A DNA stretch of 64,000 nt from Pseudomonas sp. K2I15 (GTDB taxonomy: Bacteria > Pseudomonadota > Gammaproteobacteria > Pseudomonadales > Pseudomonadaceae), in NCBI RefSeq assembly GCF_002204795.1, contig NZ_NIXO01000010.1, forward strand, positions 62,001-126,000. The letters are read 5' to 3'. The notes under the pieces are model-generated. The model worked only from the letters and a program-made list of their open reading frames with translations. It made no database searches and was not told the DNA's origin. Shown here piece by piece: positions 43,863-52,196 of this stretch. Position numbers and translations under genes: made by a program. How positions within the stretch are numbered: the stretch's first letter is position 1; every line of letters begins with the position of its first letter.

Positions 43863-43953
43863 AAATTACTTGAGGCTTCGATTGAGGGTTTTGGCTGCTC
43901 ATTCGGAAGATAAGGTAAGGGCGAGCAAAGGCTCATTCAGTCAGGGAGACTTC

Positions 43954-45747
43954 ATGAGTAACAAGGATAGGACTGCGGCCAAACCCGGGGGGCGGGGCGC
44001 GGTCTCGCAGGTGCTGCGGCCAGTTCGCGGGCGATTGATCGCTGCGGCATTGCTGGCCGCTGTGGGCAGTATGCTGACGCTGGTGCCGCTGGGCGGCATC
44101 GTGCATATCGCCAGGATCGCCCTCGGCGGGCCGTCGATTGCCCAGGCATCGGGCGAGCTGTGGTTGACGATCGCCGTCAGCCTGGCGTGCCTGTTCGTGG
44201 GCATGCTGTTGATGACGGTCGCAGAGACGGTCACGCACCTGGCCGACAACCACATCACTCGCCACTTGCGCCTGGCGATCGCCCAGCGACTGAGCCAGGT
44301 GCCGCTGGGCTGGTTCACTGAGCGGGCGTCCGGCGAGGTCAAGCAGGCGATGCAGGATGACATCGGCACCCTGCACAGCCTGACTGCGCATTTCTATACC
44401 ACCGTGGGCCGTTGCGCCGGGGCCGTGCTGCTGTCGGCGGTCTATCTGCTCACGGTTGACTGGCGCATGGCGCTGGTCTCGCTGCTGCCGTTTCCGGGGT
44501 TTTTCGTGTTTTTTGCCAGGGCGATGAAAGCCAGCGCCAGCAATATGCAGTCCTTTGTCGAGCGCATGACCCGGGTTAATAACGCGGTGGTCGAGTTCGT
44601 CAACGGCATTCCCGTGGTCAAGGCTTTCGGTGCCACCGGCAAGGCCCACGCCAGCTACCGCGAGGCGGTGGATGATTTCAGCGAGGCCTTCGTTGAATTC
44701 ACCCGGCCGTGGGTGGGGACGATGGCCAACGCCAACGCGATGATCGCCCCTGTGACGGTGCTCGCGATGGTGCTGACGTTCGGCATGGTGTTTGTCAGCC
44801 TGGGCTGGATCAACGCCGTGGAGGTGCTGCCGTTCGCGATTGTCGCGCCCGGCATTTGCGCACCGCTGATGCTGCTGAGTTACATCACCCACGACTTGAA
44901 TAACGCCGCCGGCGCCGCCCAGCGCGTGCAGGCGCTGCTGGCGACACCGGTGCTGGCGCAGGTGGAGCCGGGCTGCGAGCGGCTGCCCAAGGACGCCGAG
45001 GTGCGCGTGGAGCACCTCGGTTATGCCTACGACCCGCAGAACCCGGTGCTTTCCGACATCAGCTTCACCCTCAAGCCTGGCACCGTGACCGCCATCGTCG
45101 GCGCCTCGGGCTCGGGCAAATCGACCCTGGCGCACCTGCTGCTGCGATTTTTCGACCCCACCGAGGGGCGTATCACCCTGGGCGGCGTCGACCTGCGGCA
45201 GATCGAAACCTCGCAGCTCTACAGCCTGATCGGTTTTGTGCTGCAAGAGGTGCGCCTGGTCCACGCCAGCGTTGCCGAAAACATCGCCCTCGGCCGGCCC
45301 AGCGCCAGCCAGAAAGAAATCGAGGCCGCCGCGCGGGCGGCGAATATCCATGAGTGCATCCTCGGCTTGCCGCGGGGCTATGCCTCGGTGATCGGCGAGG
45401 ATGCGCAACTGTCCGGTGGCGAGCAGCAGCGTATCAGCATCGCCCGCGCGGTATTGCTGGCGCCGCCGGTGCTGGTGCTGGATGAACCGACGGCCGCCTT
45501 TGATGCCGCAAACGAGGTGGCGATCCAGGAGGCGCTGTCGCGTTTTGCCCAAGGTCGCACGCTGCTGGTAATCGCCCACCGCCTCGACACCGTGATGCAT
45601 GCCGATCACATTATCGTGCTGGAAAACGGCCGCATCGTTGAACAAGGCAACCATCCTCGACTGATCGCGCAGGAGGGTCGCTACGCGCGCCTGTGGGCGT
45701 CGGGCGGTTACAAACAGACCCGGGAACAGGCGCTGCCGACATGCTGA
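43954..45747 (+). CDS. ABC transporter half (YbtP/PchH-like), membrane-ATPase fusion
   Basis: A 597-residue half-transporter: six-helix membrane domain (about 20-330) fused to an ATPase (about 345-590) with G-A-S-G-S-G-K-S-T-L, L-S-G-G-E-Q-Q-R and V-L-V-L-D-E-P-T-A-A-F-D. The fold is that of ABC exporters, but close relatives such as YbtP/YbtQ and IrtA/IrtB import ferric siderophores. AGGGAGA precedes the ATG at 43954. It is 91 bases after fecR, and its stop overlaps the start of the second half-transporter, so they form a heterodimer. Confidence 0.85.
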   Translation: MSNKDRTAAKPGGRGAVSQVLRPVRGRLIAAALLAAVGSMLTLVPLGGIVHIARIALGGPSIAQASGELWLTIAVSLACLFVGMLLMTVAETVTHLADNHITRHLRLAIAQRLSQVPLGWFTERASGEVKQAMQDDIGTLHSLTAHFYTTVGRCAGAVLLSAVYLLTVDWRMALVSLLPFPGFFVFFARAMKASASNMQSFVERMTRVNNAVVEFVNGIPVVKAFGATGKAHASYREAVDDFSEAFVEFTRPWVGTMANANAMIAPVTVLAMVLTFGMVFVSLGWINAVEVLPFAIVAPGICAPLMLLSYITHDLNNAAGAAQRVQALLATPVLAQVEPGCERLPKDAEVRVEHLGYAYDPQNPVLSDISFTLKPGTVTAIVGASGSGKSTLAHLLLRFFDPTEGRITLGGVDLRQIETSQLYSLIGFVLQEVRLVHASVAENIALGRPSASQKEIEAAARAANIHECILGLPRGYASVIGEDAQLSGGEQQRISIARAVLLAPPVLVLDEPTAAFDAANEVAIQEALSRFAQGRTLLVIAHRLDTVMHADHIIVLENGRIVEQGNHPRLIAQEGRYARLWASGGYKQTREQALPTC

Positions 45748-47480
45748 AAACCTATATCGAACTGTTGGGCGACGATGGGCCGGTCTTCCATCGTTACGTC
45801 GGGAAGGTGGTGTTCTACGGCGCGCTGTGCGGCCTGACCATCGCCGCGCTGGTGCCGGTGCTCACCGACATGCTCAACGGTGACCTTGTCGAAGCGGCGT
45901 TGTGGCTGGTGGTGTTCCTGGCGGCGGTGGTGACGTGTTGGGCCACGCGGCGGGAAGTGGAAAAGGCCGGCGTCGCGGTCGGCGTGGCGGTGCTGCAAGG
46001 CGGGCGTCAGCGGATCGGCGACCATGTGGCCGGGCTGCCTGTCGGCTGGTTTACGCCGGATAACACGGCGCGGCTCAACCAGGTGGTGACGCAAGGCATG
46101 ATGGCAGTGGCCCAGCTTCCCGCCCATGTGTTTACCCCGGTGCTCAGCGGTGTGGTGACGCCGTTGGTGCTGGTGTTGGCGCTGTTTGTGCTGCACTGGA
46201 AAATGGGGCTGATCGCATTGTTGGCGTTGCCGATTCTCGGCGCTGCGTTTTGGCTCAGTGCGCGGCTTGGGCGGCGTGCCGACCGGGCATTCCAGCGCAG
46301 CTCGGCCGATACCAGCCAGCGCATGCTGGAGTTCGCCCAGTCGCAGTCGGTGCTGCGCGCATTCAGTGGCGTCGGCAGCACGGTGTTGCTGCAACGGGCG
46401 ATTGAACAGCAACACGCGACTGGGGCACGCCTGATCCTGCTGTCTGCGACCTCGGTGCTGCTCAATATGTGGCTGGTGCAGGCGGTGCTCGCGGCCTTGT
46501 TGATCGCTGCCGCGTTGTGGCTGGACGCCTACCTGGGGAACGCATTGCACGTGGGCTCGGTGATCGCGGTGATGGTATCGCTGTTGCTGGTCAGCCGCTT
46601 CATTGACCCGCTGCTGGAGGTGGCTGGCTATGGCGAGACGTTGCGCGGCGCCGGGGTGCACCTTGAGGCGGTGCGCGAGATCCTCGCCGCAGCGCCGCTG
46701 AAGGAGCCGAGTGCGCCGCAGTCTCCACGGGATGCCTCGGTGGAATTGTTTGATGTGAGCTTTCGCCACCCGGGCGGTCCTCGGGACGTGCTGCGCGGAG
46801 TGAGCCTGCGCATTGAACCCGGCAGCATGACCGCGCTGGTGGGCGCTTCCGGTTCCGGCAAGACGACGCTGCTGCGGCTGGTCGCGCGGTTTTTCGAGGT
46901 CAGCCAGGGTCAGGTGTGTATCGGTGGCGTGGACGTGCGGCAGATGTCTGGCGAGCAACTCAACGCGCAGATCAGCCAGATCTTCCAGGACACGTACCTG
47001 TTCCAGGGCAGCGTCGCCGACAATATTCGCCTCGGCAAGCCTGGCGCCAGCGATGCGCAAGTGCTGGAGGCTGCGCGCCAGGCCGGTGTGCAGGGGATTA
47101 TTGAGCGCCTGCCCATGGGGCTTTCCAGCAGCGTCGGCGAGGGCGGGGCGCGCCTGTCGGGTGGTGAACGCCAGCGTATCGCGATCGCCCGTGCGTTGAT
47201 CAAGGGCGCGCCGATCCTGCTGGTGGACGAGGCCACTGCTGCGCTGGATGCCGAGAATCAGGCGGTTATCGCCCAAACCCTGACGCGCTTGCGCGGCAAG
47301 TGCACGTTGATCGTGATCGCGCATCAGTTGTCGACGGTGGCGATGGCTGACCAGATTGTGGTGCTCGAAGAGGGCTGGATCGTAGAGCAGGGCACGCCTG
47401 AACAATTGACGGCCCGTCAGGGGCGCTATGCGAGGTTTCTGGCGCAGCGTCGGGCGTCGAAGGGTTGGCGTATCGCTTAG
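45741..47480 (+). CDS. ABC transporter half (YbtQ/PchI-like), membrane-ATPase fusion
   Basis: A 579-residue partner of the preceding protein: membrane domain about 15-310, ATPase with G-A-S-G-S-G-K-T-T-L-L, L-S-G-G-E-R-Q-R and I-L-L-V-D-E-A-T-A-A-L-D. The ATG lies inside the last codons of the upstream gene (7-base overlap). Control by an iron-type ECF sigma/FecR pair points to siderophore handling, either uptake of the ferric complex from the periplasm or export of the free ligand; sequence alone cannot decide. Confidence 0.85.
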   Translation: MLKTYIELLGDDGPVFHRYVGKVVFYGALCGLTIAALVPVLTDMLNGDLVEAALWLVVFLAAVVTCWATRREVEKAGVAVGVAVLQGGRQRIGDHVAGLPVGWFTPDNTARLNQVVTQGMMAVAQLPAHVFTPVLSGVVTPLVLVLALFVLHWKMGLIALLALPILGAAFWLSARLGRRADRAFQRSSADTSQRMLEFAQSQSVLRAFSGVGSTVLLQRAIEQQHATGARLILLSATSVLLNMWLVQAVLAALLIAAALWLDAYLGNALHVGSVIAVMVSLLLVSRFIDPLLEVAGYGETLRGAGVHLEAVREILAAAPLKEPSAPQSPRDASVELFDVSFRHPGGPRDVLRGVSLRIEPGSMTALVGASGSGKTTLLRLVARFFEVSQGQVCIGGVDVRQMSGEQLNAQISQIFQDTYLFQGSVADNIRLGKPGASDAQVLEAARQAGVQGIIERLPMGLSSSVGEGGARLSGGERQRIAIARALIKGAPILLVDEATAALDAENQAVIAQTLTRLRGKCTLIVIAHQLSTVAMADQIVVLEEGWIVEQGTPEQLTARQGRYARFLAQRRASKGWRIA

Positions 47481-47514
47481 TGGACCCGCCAGGACGGCGG
47501 GTCCGGCGGGTCGA

Positions 47515-49254
47515 TCAAAGCTTCGGCAACTGCCCGATGCGGCCCATCATTTCAGTGACGATCTGCAGGTCCAGCAGGAACTGGTCGACGGTCTTGAACT
47601 CGTTGTCGGTATGGCCGGTGTACTTGACCTCTGGCCGCGCCAGGCCGAATTGCACGCCATTGGGTAGCTCATGCACCGAGGTCGCACCAGCGGAGGTGCC
47701 GTACTTGTGCTCCATGCCCAGGTTCTCGCTGGCCACCGCCAACAGCGCCTTGACCCACTCGCCTTCAGGGTTGCGGTACATCGGCTCGGCGATCGAGTAG
47801 TCGAAGCTCACGGCCACGTGGTTTTTCTTGGTCCAGGCAGCCAGCTTGTCGGCAATTTCGGCCTTGAGCACTTCCGGTGACTTGCCCTTCGGCACCCGCA
47901 GGTTAACCGCCAACTTGAAGGCTTTGTCGTCCTCACCCACATAGGTCAGCGACGTGGTCAACGGCCCCATGAATGCATCGGAGAAGCCCACGCCCAGCTT
48001 GCCCCCCAGGTAATCCAGGCCCCAGTTGTTGGCGGCGTAACGTGCGGCGTCGGTGAACGGGTTGTGCTTGAGCGCCACCTTGCCGTCGAGGCTGTTGAGG
48101 AAGTCGAGCATCCTGGCCACCGGGTTCACCCCGGACTCCGGCTCGGAGGAGTGCGCGGATACACCGGTGACGGTCAGCTTGACGTCCTTGCCGACGACCT
48201 TGGCCGCCACCTCGAAGTCGCCGCCATTGCGCTTGGCGTACTCGCTACCGGCCTTTTGCAGGCTGGCGGCCAGCTCGGCGGGCTTGTCGCTCAGCAACGT
48301 CACCACCGAGGCGGACGGAATCTGGTTGGTGGCCAGGCCGCCGGTCATCGAGACGATCTCTGCGCCTTTGCCTTCAGCCTTGCGCTTGGGGAACTTGGCC
48401 ATGACCGTGCCGTAGCCTTTCTCGGCGATCACCACCGGGTAGCCGCCATCCAGCGCCAGGTTGTAGTTGGGCGTGGGGTTATGTTCGAAGTAGTACGGAA
48501 TCGCGTCGCCGGAGGTTTCCTCGGTGGTGTCCACCAGCAGCTTGAAATTACGTGCCAGCGGCAGCTTCTCTTCCTTGATCACTTTCATCGCGTACATCGC
48601 CACCACGATGCCGTTCTTGTCATCCTCGGTGCCGCGGCCATACATGCGGTCGCCGATCAGCGTGACCTTGAACGGATCGAGCTTGGTACCGTCTTTCAGC
48701 ACCCAGTTTTCCGGGGTTACCGGCACTACGTCGGCGTGGGCATGGATGCCGACGACTTCATCGCCGCTGCCTTCCAGGGAGATTTCGTAGACGCGGTTGT
48801 CGATGTTGCGGAAGTTCAGGTTGAACGACTCGGCGAGGCTCTTGATCTTGTCGGCGATCTTGATGAACTCGGGGTTGTCGTGCTGGGCTACGCCGGCCAC
48901 CTGGAAGGTCGGGATCTCCACCAACTCACGCAGGGTTTCGGTGGCGGCGGCGCCGTACTTCACTCGCGCATACAGGCCCAGCAGGCGGTGAATTTCGTTC
49001 TGCTGGTCGGCGGTCAGGTTTTTGTTGTCGAGGAAGGCACTGATAGCCGGGCCGAGGTTGTCACTCTTGGCCACATCGCTCTTGGCCAGGCTGGCGAGGA
49101 ACTGCCTGAAATCCTTGACCGAGGCATCGCTGAAGGTCTTCAGGATGATCGCGTTCTGTTGCGGGGTGAGGTTGGCTTGAGCTTGGGTGGTGAACACCGA
49201 AAGGCTGGCCGCCATCAGGGTGGCTGCGGCCAGTTGCTTGAGGGAAAAATCCAT
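47515..49254 (-). CDS. Exported M20-family dipeptidase
   Basis: A 579-residue metallopeptidase with a Sec signal peptide (cleavage after A-Q-A near residue 25). Di-zinc ligands can be placed at His and Asp in G-I-H-A-H-A-D-V-V-P-V, Asp in G-R-G-T-E-D-D-K-N-G and Glu-Glu in D-T-T-E-E-T-S-G-D. The dimerisation lid (about 300-430) follows, and a late His lies in the C-terminal catalytic part. The protein resembles PepV-like dipeptidases with an extra exported N-terminus. The start at 49254 is preferred; an ATG 12 bases upstream has poor spacing. No operon partners. Confidence 0.85.
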   Translation of the reverse strand: MDFSLKQLAAATLMAASLSVFTTQAQANLTPQQNAIILKTFSDASVKDFRQFLASLAKSDVAKSDNLGPAISAFLDNKNLTADQQNEIHRLLGLYARVKYGAAATETLRELVEIPTFQVAGVAQHDNPEFIKIADKIKSLAESFNLNFRNIDNRVYEISLEGSGDEVVGIHAHADVVPVTPENWVLKDGTKLDPFKVTLIGDRMYGRGTEDDKNGIVVAMYAMKVIKEEKLPLARNFKLLVDTTEETSGDAIPYYFEHNPTPNYNLALDGGYPVVIAEKGYGTVMAKFPKRKAEGKGAEIVSMTGGLATNQIPSASVVTLLSDKPAELAASLQKAGSEYAKRNGGDFEVAAKVVGKDVKLTVTGVSAHSSEPESGVNPVARMLDFLNSLDGKVALKHNPFTDAARYAANNWGLDYLGGKLGVGFSDAFMGPLTTSLTYVGEDDKAFKLAVNLRVPKGKSPEVLKAEIADKLAAWTKKNHVAVSFDYSIAEPMYRNPEGEWVKALLAVASENLGMEHKYGTSAGATSVHELPNGVQFGLARPEVKYTGHTDNEFKTVDQFLLDLQIVTEMMGRIGQLPKL

Positions 49255-49459
49255 TGCTGGGGGCATTCCTTTGCAGAGAGTGAGTGAGAAATGTCTGATC
49301 GAAAGGTCAGAAACAATTTCACACACTACCATCGGGAGGCTGGGGTAGGGGAGTGCTTGAGTAGGAAATTTCCCATAGACATGCACCGCGACCCACAGAG
49401 CGGAAAGCTCCGGTATTGTTCTCCGGTTAGGGTGTTATTTGGGCAAAGGAGTGATGTTG

Positions 49460-50377
49460 ATGATGCTTTCAGACCGTTACCGCGGCAGCCTGCTTGGCTT
49501 GGCGTGCGGTGATGCAGTAGGGACCACGGTTGAGTTCATGCGCCGAGGTTCGTTTGCTCCTGTCACCGATATGGTCGGTGGCGGGCCCTTCCAGCTGTTG
49601 CCGGGGCAGTGGACGGATGACACGTCCATGGCGTTGTGTCTGGCCGAAAGCTTGCTACGCAAGAATGGTTTTGACGCTTTAGACCAGATGGGGCGTTATT
49701 TGAACTGGTGGAAGTGGGGCTACCTGAGTTCTACGGGTGAGTGTTTCGACATTGGCACGACGGTGAGTGATGCGTTGGCGGCGTATCAACGCTCCGGTGA
49801 CCCGTTTGCGGGTTCCACCGATCCGTACTCGGCGGGTAACGGGTCGGTGATGCGCCTGGCGCCGGTGGTGCTGTTCTATTTTCCCGATACTGAGTGCATG
49901 CGTGAGTTTACCGTCGACAGCTCCCGCACCACCCATGGTGCGATGGAGGCGATTGAATGTTGCCTGGTGCTGGCTGAGTGTATTGCGAATGCGCTGCGTG
50001 GGGATTCGAAAGCGCAGGTATTGAAGGTGGACTATCTGGAGTTAAGCGAACCCAAAGTTGCGGACATTGCCGGTGGGCACTGCCTCGATAAGGCGCGGGG
50101 TGACATCGTTGGTTCTGGTTACGCGGTGGCTTCGCTTGAGGCGGCGCTGTGGTGTTTTCATCACACCGACAGCTTTGCCGAGGCCGTGCTGGCTGCGGCA
50201 AACCTTGGGGATGACGCCGACACCACCGCGGCGATTGTGGGTCAGTTGGCTGGCGCATATTACGGCGTACAAGGCATTCCCACCGAGTGGTTGGGCAAGC
50301 TGTGGCAGCGTGAAGATATTCAGGAAACTGCCGATGCGTTGTTTCAGGCGGCGCAACTGCGGGCTGCCGCACTTTAG
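49460..50377 (+). CDS. ADP-ribosylglycohydrolase (DraG-like)
   Basis: A 305-residue hydrolase of the DraG/ARH family. Metal ligands are seen in G-D-A-V-G near residue 15, W-T-D-D-T-S-M-A-L near 53-61, and the C-terminal N-L-G-D-D-A-D-T-T-A-A. G-N-G-S-V-M-R is also typical. It removes ADP-ribose from proteins, or in some family members from nucleic acid ends. ATG 49460 is eight bases after AAAGGAG; an earlier ATG at 49454 is too close. It converges with rtcR, seven bases apart, which raises a possible functional tie to RNA repair. Confidence 0.88.
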   Translation: MMLSDRYRGSLLGLACGDAVGTTVEFMRRGSFAPVTDMVGGGPFQLLPGQWTDDTSMALCLAESLLRKNGFDALDQMGRYLNWWKWGYLSSTGECFDIGTTVSDALAAYQRSGDPFAGSTDPYSAGNGSVMRLAPVVLFYFPDTECMREFTVDSSRTTHGAMEAIECCLVLAECIANALRGDSKAQVLKVDYLELSEPKVADIAGGHCLDKARGDIVGSGYAVASLEAALWCFHHTDSFAEAVLAAANLGDDADTTAAIVGQLAGAYYGVQGIPTEWLGKLWQREDIQETADALFQAAQLRAAAL

Positions 50378-50384
50378 GTATCTG

Positions 50385-51992
50385 TCAGTCCTTCAACTCC
50401 GCCACCTGCTTCCAGTCAATCGAAAACCGTGCCAGGTATTTGCGCAGGCGGTCGGCATCGTTCGGTTGCGCCTTGGCTTGCCGGGAGACGCCGAACAGGC
50501 GCCTTCCCGCATCGGAAATACTGTCGGACTGGCGGCACGTTTCGATCACGGCGTTTAGCTGTAACTGGTCGAACAGGTCCAGTTCGGTATCTACACCCAA
50601 GCGAGACAACCAATCGTTTTGCGGCGACTCCAGGCCCCAGGCGTAACGCAGTCGATCAATTTCTTCCTGGGTCTGGCTCTCGTCGATACGCCCGCTATCC
50701 GCCAGGGTGGCCATGCGCGTGATGGACGCCGACAGTTCGCGAAAGTTGCCCAGCCACGCCGCTTCGCTGGAGCAGGCAAAGGCGAGGTAGCGCCGCCGTG
50801 CTTCGAGGTTGAAACGCACCACCTGGCCTTGTTCGCGGGCGTGGCGCTCCAGTTCGAAGTCGATGTTGGGTTCGATGTCTTCGCGGCGCCCGGCCAGGCC
50901 CGGAAGGTCGAAGGTCCAGAGGTTGATCCGCGCGTACAGGTCTTCGCGGAACAGGCCTTCGGCGACGCGGCCGCGCAGGTCGCGATGGGTGCCGGCGATG
51001 ATCAGGAAGTCACTGGTGACCTCCTGGTCGCCACCGAGTGGGAAGAAACGCTTTTCTTCGACTGCCTTGAGCAGCATCGCCTGTTCGTCGAGCCCCAGTT
51101 CGCCAATTTCATCTAAAAACAACATGCCGCCGTCTGCCGCGCGCAGCAAACCATCGCGGGCGTTCTGGGCGCCGGTGAAGGCGCCTTTGATGTGGCCGAA
51201 CAGCGCCGACATCGCGCCATCGCCGCGCAAGGTGGCGCAGTTCACTTCGACAAAGCGCCCCTGGACCTGATGCCGGCTGCGCTTGAGTTCGTAGATGCGC
51301 CGCGCGAGGAATGACTTGCCCGCACCGGTGGGGCCGATCAGCAGCATCGGCGCCTTGGAGCGCACGGCTACGCGTTCGATCTGTTCGATGGAGCGGTTGA
51401 AGGCCGGGTTGCGTGTGGCGATTCCGGACTTGAGGAAGGCCAGGCTTTCCAGGCGTTTATGGGCGAAGCGCGACGCAATGCGGTCGTAGCGCGACAGGTC
51501 AAGGTCGATCAGTGCGTGGGTGCCGGTGGCGCGTTCTTCTTCATTGCGCAGGCGAGCCGGGGACGTCTGGATCAAACGGGCCGGCAGGTAGCGTGCTTCC
51601 GTCAGCAGGAACCAGCAGATCTGTGCGACGTGGGTGCCTGTGGTGATGTGGACCAGGTAGTCCTCGTGGTCGGTATCGAAGCGGTAGGCGGTGGTGAAGT
51701 CGTGCAGCGCACCGTACACCTCCTCGAAATCCCAGGGATTCTTCAGGTGCATGGGGTGCAGCCGCACCTCGGTTTCCGGTGACACCTGCTGGATGTCGTC
51801 GCGTACCCGCTGCGCCAGGCTGACGTCGCGTGCATCGACGCCGTGAATCAGTTCCAGGCGATCAATCAGTACCTCTTGCTGCTGGCACAGGCCAACGCTG
51901 GGCCGCCAATGGTTCCAGCGGTTGCCACCTTTGCCCACGCGGTCGAGGGTTGAGCCGATAAAACCAATGGCAACGGTGCGCTTGCGAATCAT
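50385..51992 (-). CDS. rtcR: RtcR, sigma-54-dependent activator of RNA repair genes
   Basis: A 535-residue activator. The N-terminal CARF domain (about 1-180) senses nucleic-acid-derived ligands and includes the V-H-I-T-T-G-T-H segment near 114-121. The AAA+ domain has Walker A G-P-T-G-A-G-K-S (220-227) and G-A-F-T-G-A (270-275), the loop that touches sigma-54. A C-terminal DNA-binding region follows (about 470-530). In known systems RNA fragments or 2',3'-cyclic phosphate ends relieve CARF inhibition. It is divergent from rsr across 204 bases containing palindromes and a -24/-12 promoter. Confidence 0.95.
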   Translation of the reverse strand: MIRKRTVAIGFIGSTLDRVGKGGNRWNHWRPSVGLCQQQEVLIDRLELIHGVDARDVSLAQRVRDDIQQVSPETEVRLHPMHLKNPWDFEEVYGALHDFTTAYRFDTDHEDYLVHITTGTHVAQICWFLLTEARYLPARLIQTSPARLRNEEERATGTHALIDLDLSRYDRIASRFAHKRLESLAFLKSGIATRNPAFNRSIEQIERVAVRSKAPMLLIGPTGAGKSFLARRIYELKRSRHQVQGRFVEVNCATLRGDGAMSALFGHIKGAFTGAQNARDGLLRAADGGMLFLDEIGELGLDEQAMLLKAVEEKRFFPLGGDQEVTSDFLIIAGTHRDLRGRVAEGLFREDLYARINLWTFDLPGLAGRREDIEPNIDFELERHAREQGQVVRFNLEARRRYLAFACSSEAAWLGNFRELSASITRMATLADSGRIDESQTQEEIDRLRYAWGLESPQNDWLSRLGVDTELDLFDQLQLNAVIETCRQSDSISDAGRRLFGVSRQAKAQPNDADRLRKYLARFSIDWKQVAELKD

Positions 51993-52052
51993 GGCGATAC
52001 CAAAATATAGATGACGATATATGAGGATAAATAATTTCTGGTGCGAATGTCA

Positions 52053-52076
52053 TCACAGCTGAGCTGTGAAATCACA
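52053..52076. promoter_or_regulatory. Overlapping palindromes, candidate RtcR enhancer
   Basis: TCACAGCTGAGCTGTGA (52053-52069) is a perfect palindrome with a one-base centre. It overlaps TGTGAAATCACA (52065-52076), a second perfect palindrome sharing the TGTGA/TCACA arms. They lie 63-86 bases upstream of the -24/-12 promoter, a normal distance for a sigma-54 enhancer, and next to the RtcR gene. Confidence 0.6.
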
Positions 52077-52138
52077 GAAATTAAAAATATCTATATAAAA
52101 CAGATAGATAAAAAAATTGTTCCTCGAAAAAATAAACC

Positions 52139-52154
52139 TGGCATGACGGCTGCA
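52139..52154 (+). promoter_or_regulatory. Sigma-54 (-24/-12) promoter of the rsr-rtcBA genes
   Basis: TGGCATGACGGCTGCA matches the sigma-54 consensus TGGCAC-N5-TTGCA with the invariant GG and GC correctly spaced (10 bases between). The transcript would begin about 30 bases before the rsr ATG. Confidence 0.85.
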
Positions 52155-52196
52155 ATAACTCTCGCAACGAAACACACAACAGAGCGAGACGCCACG

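Noticed and set aside
43861..43890. ECF-type promoter GAAAAT before the ABC genes
   Set aside because: Only a -35-like hexamer is visible; no matching -10 element could be placed.
43933..47405. Two - strand ORFs of 573 and 565 codons opposite the ABC genes
   Set aside because: His/Gln/Arg-rich antisense shadows; the + strand has complete ABC motifs.
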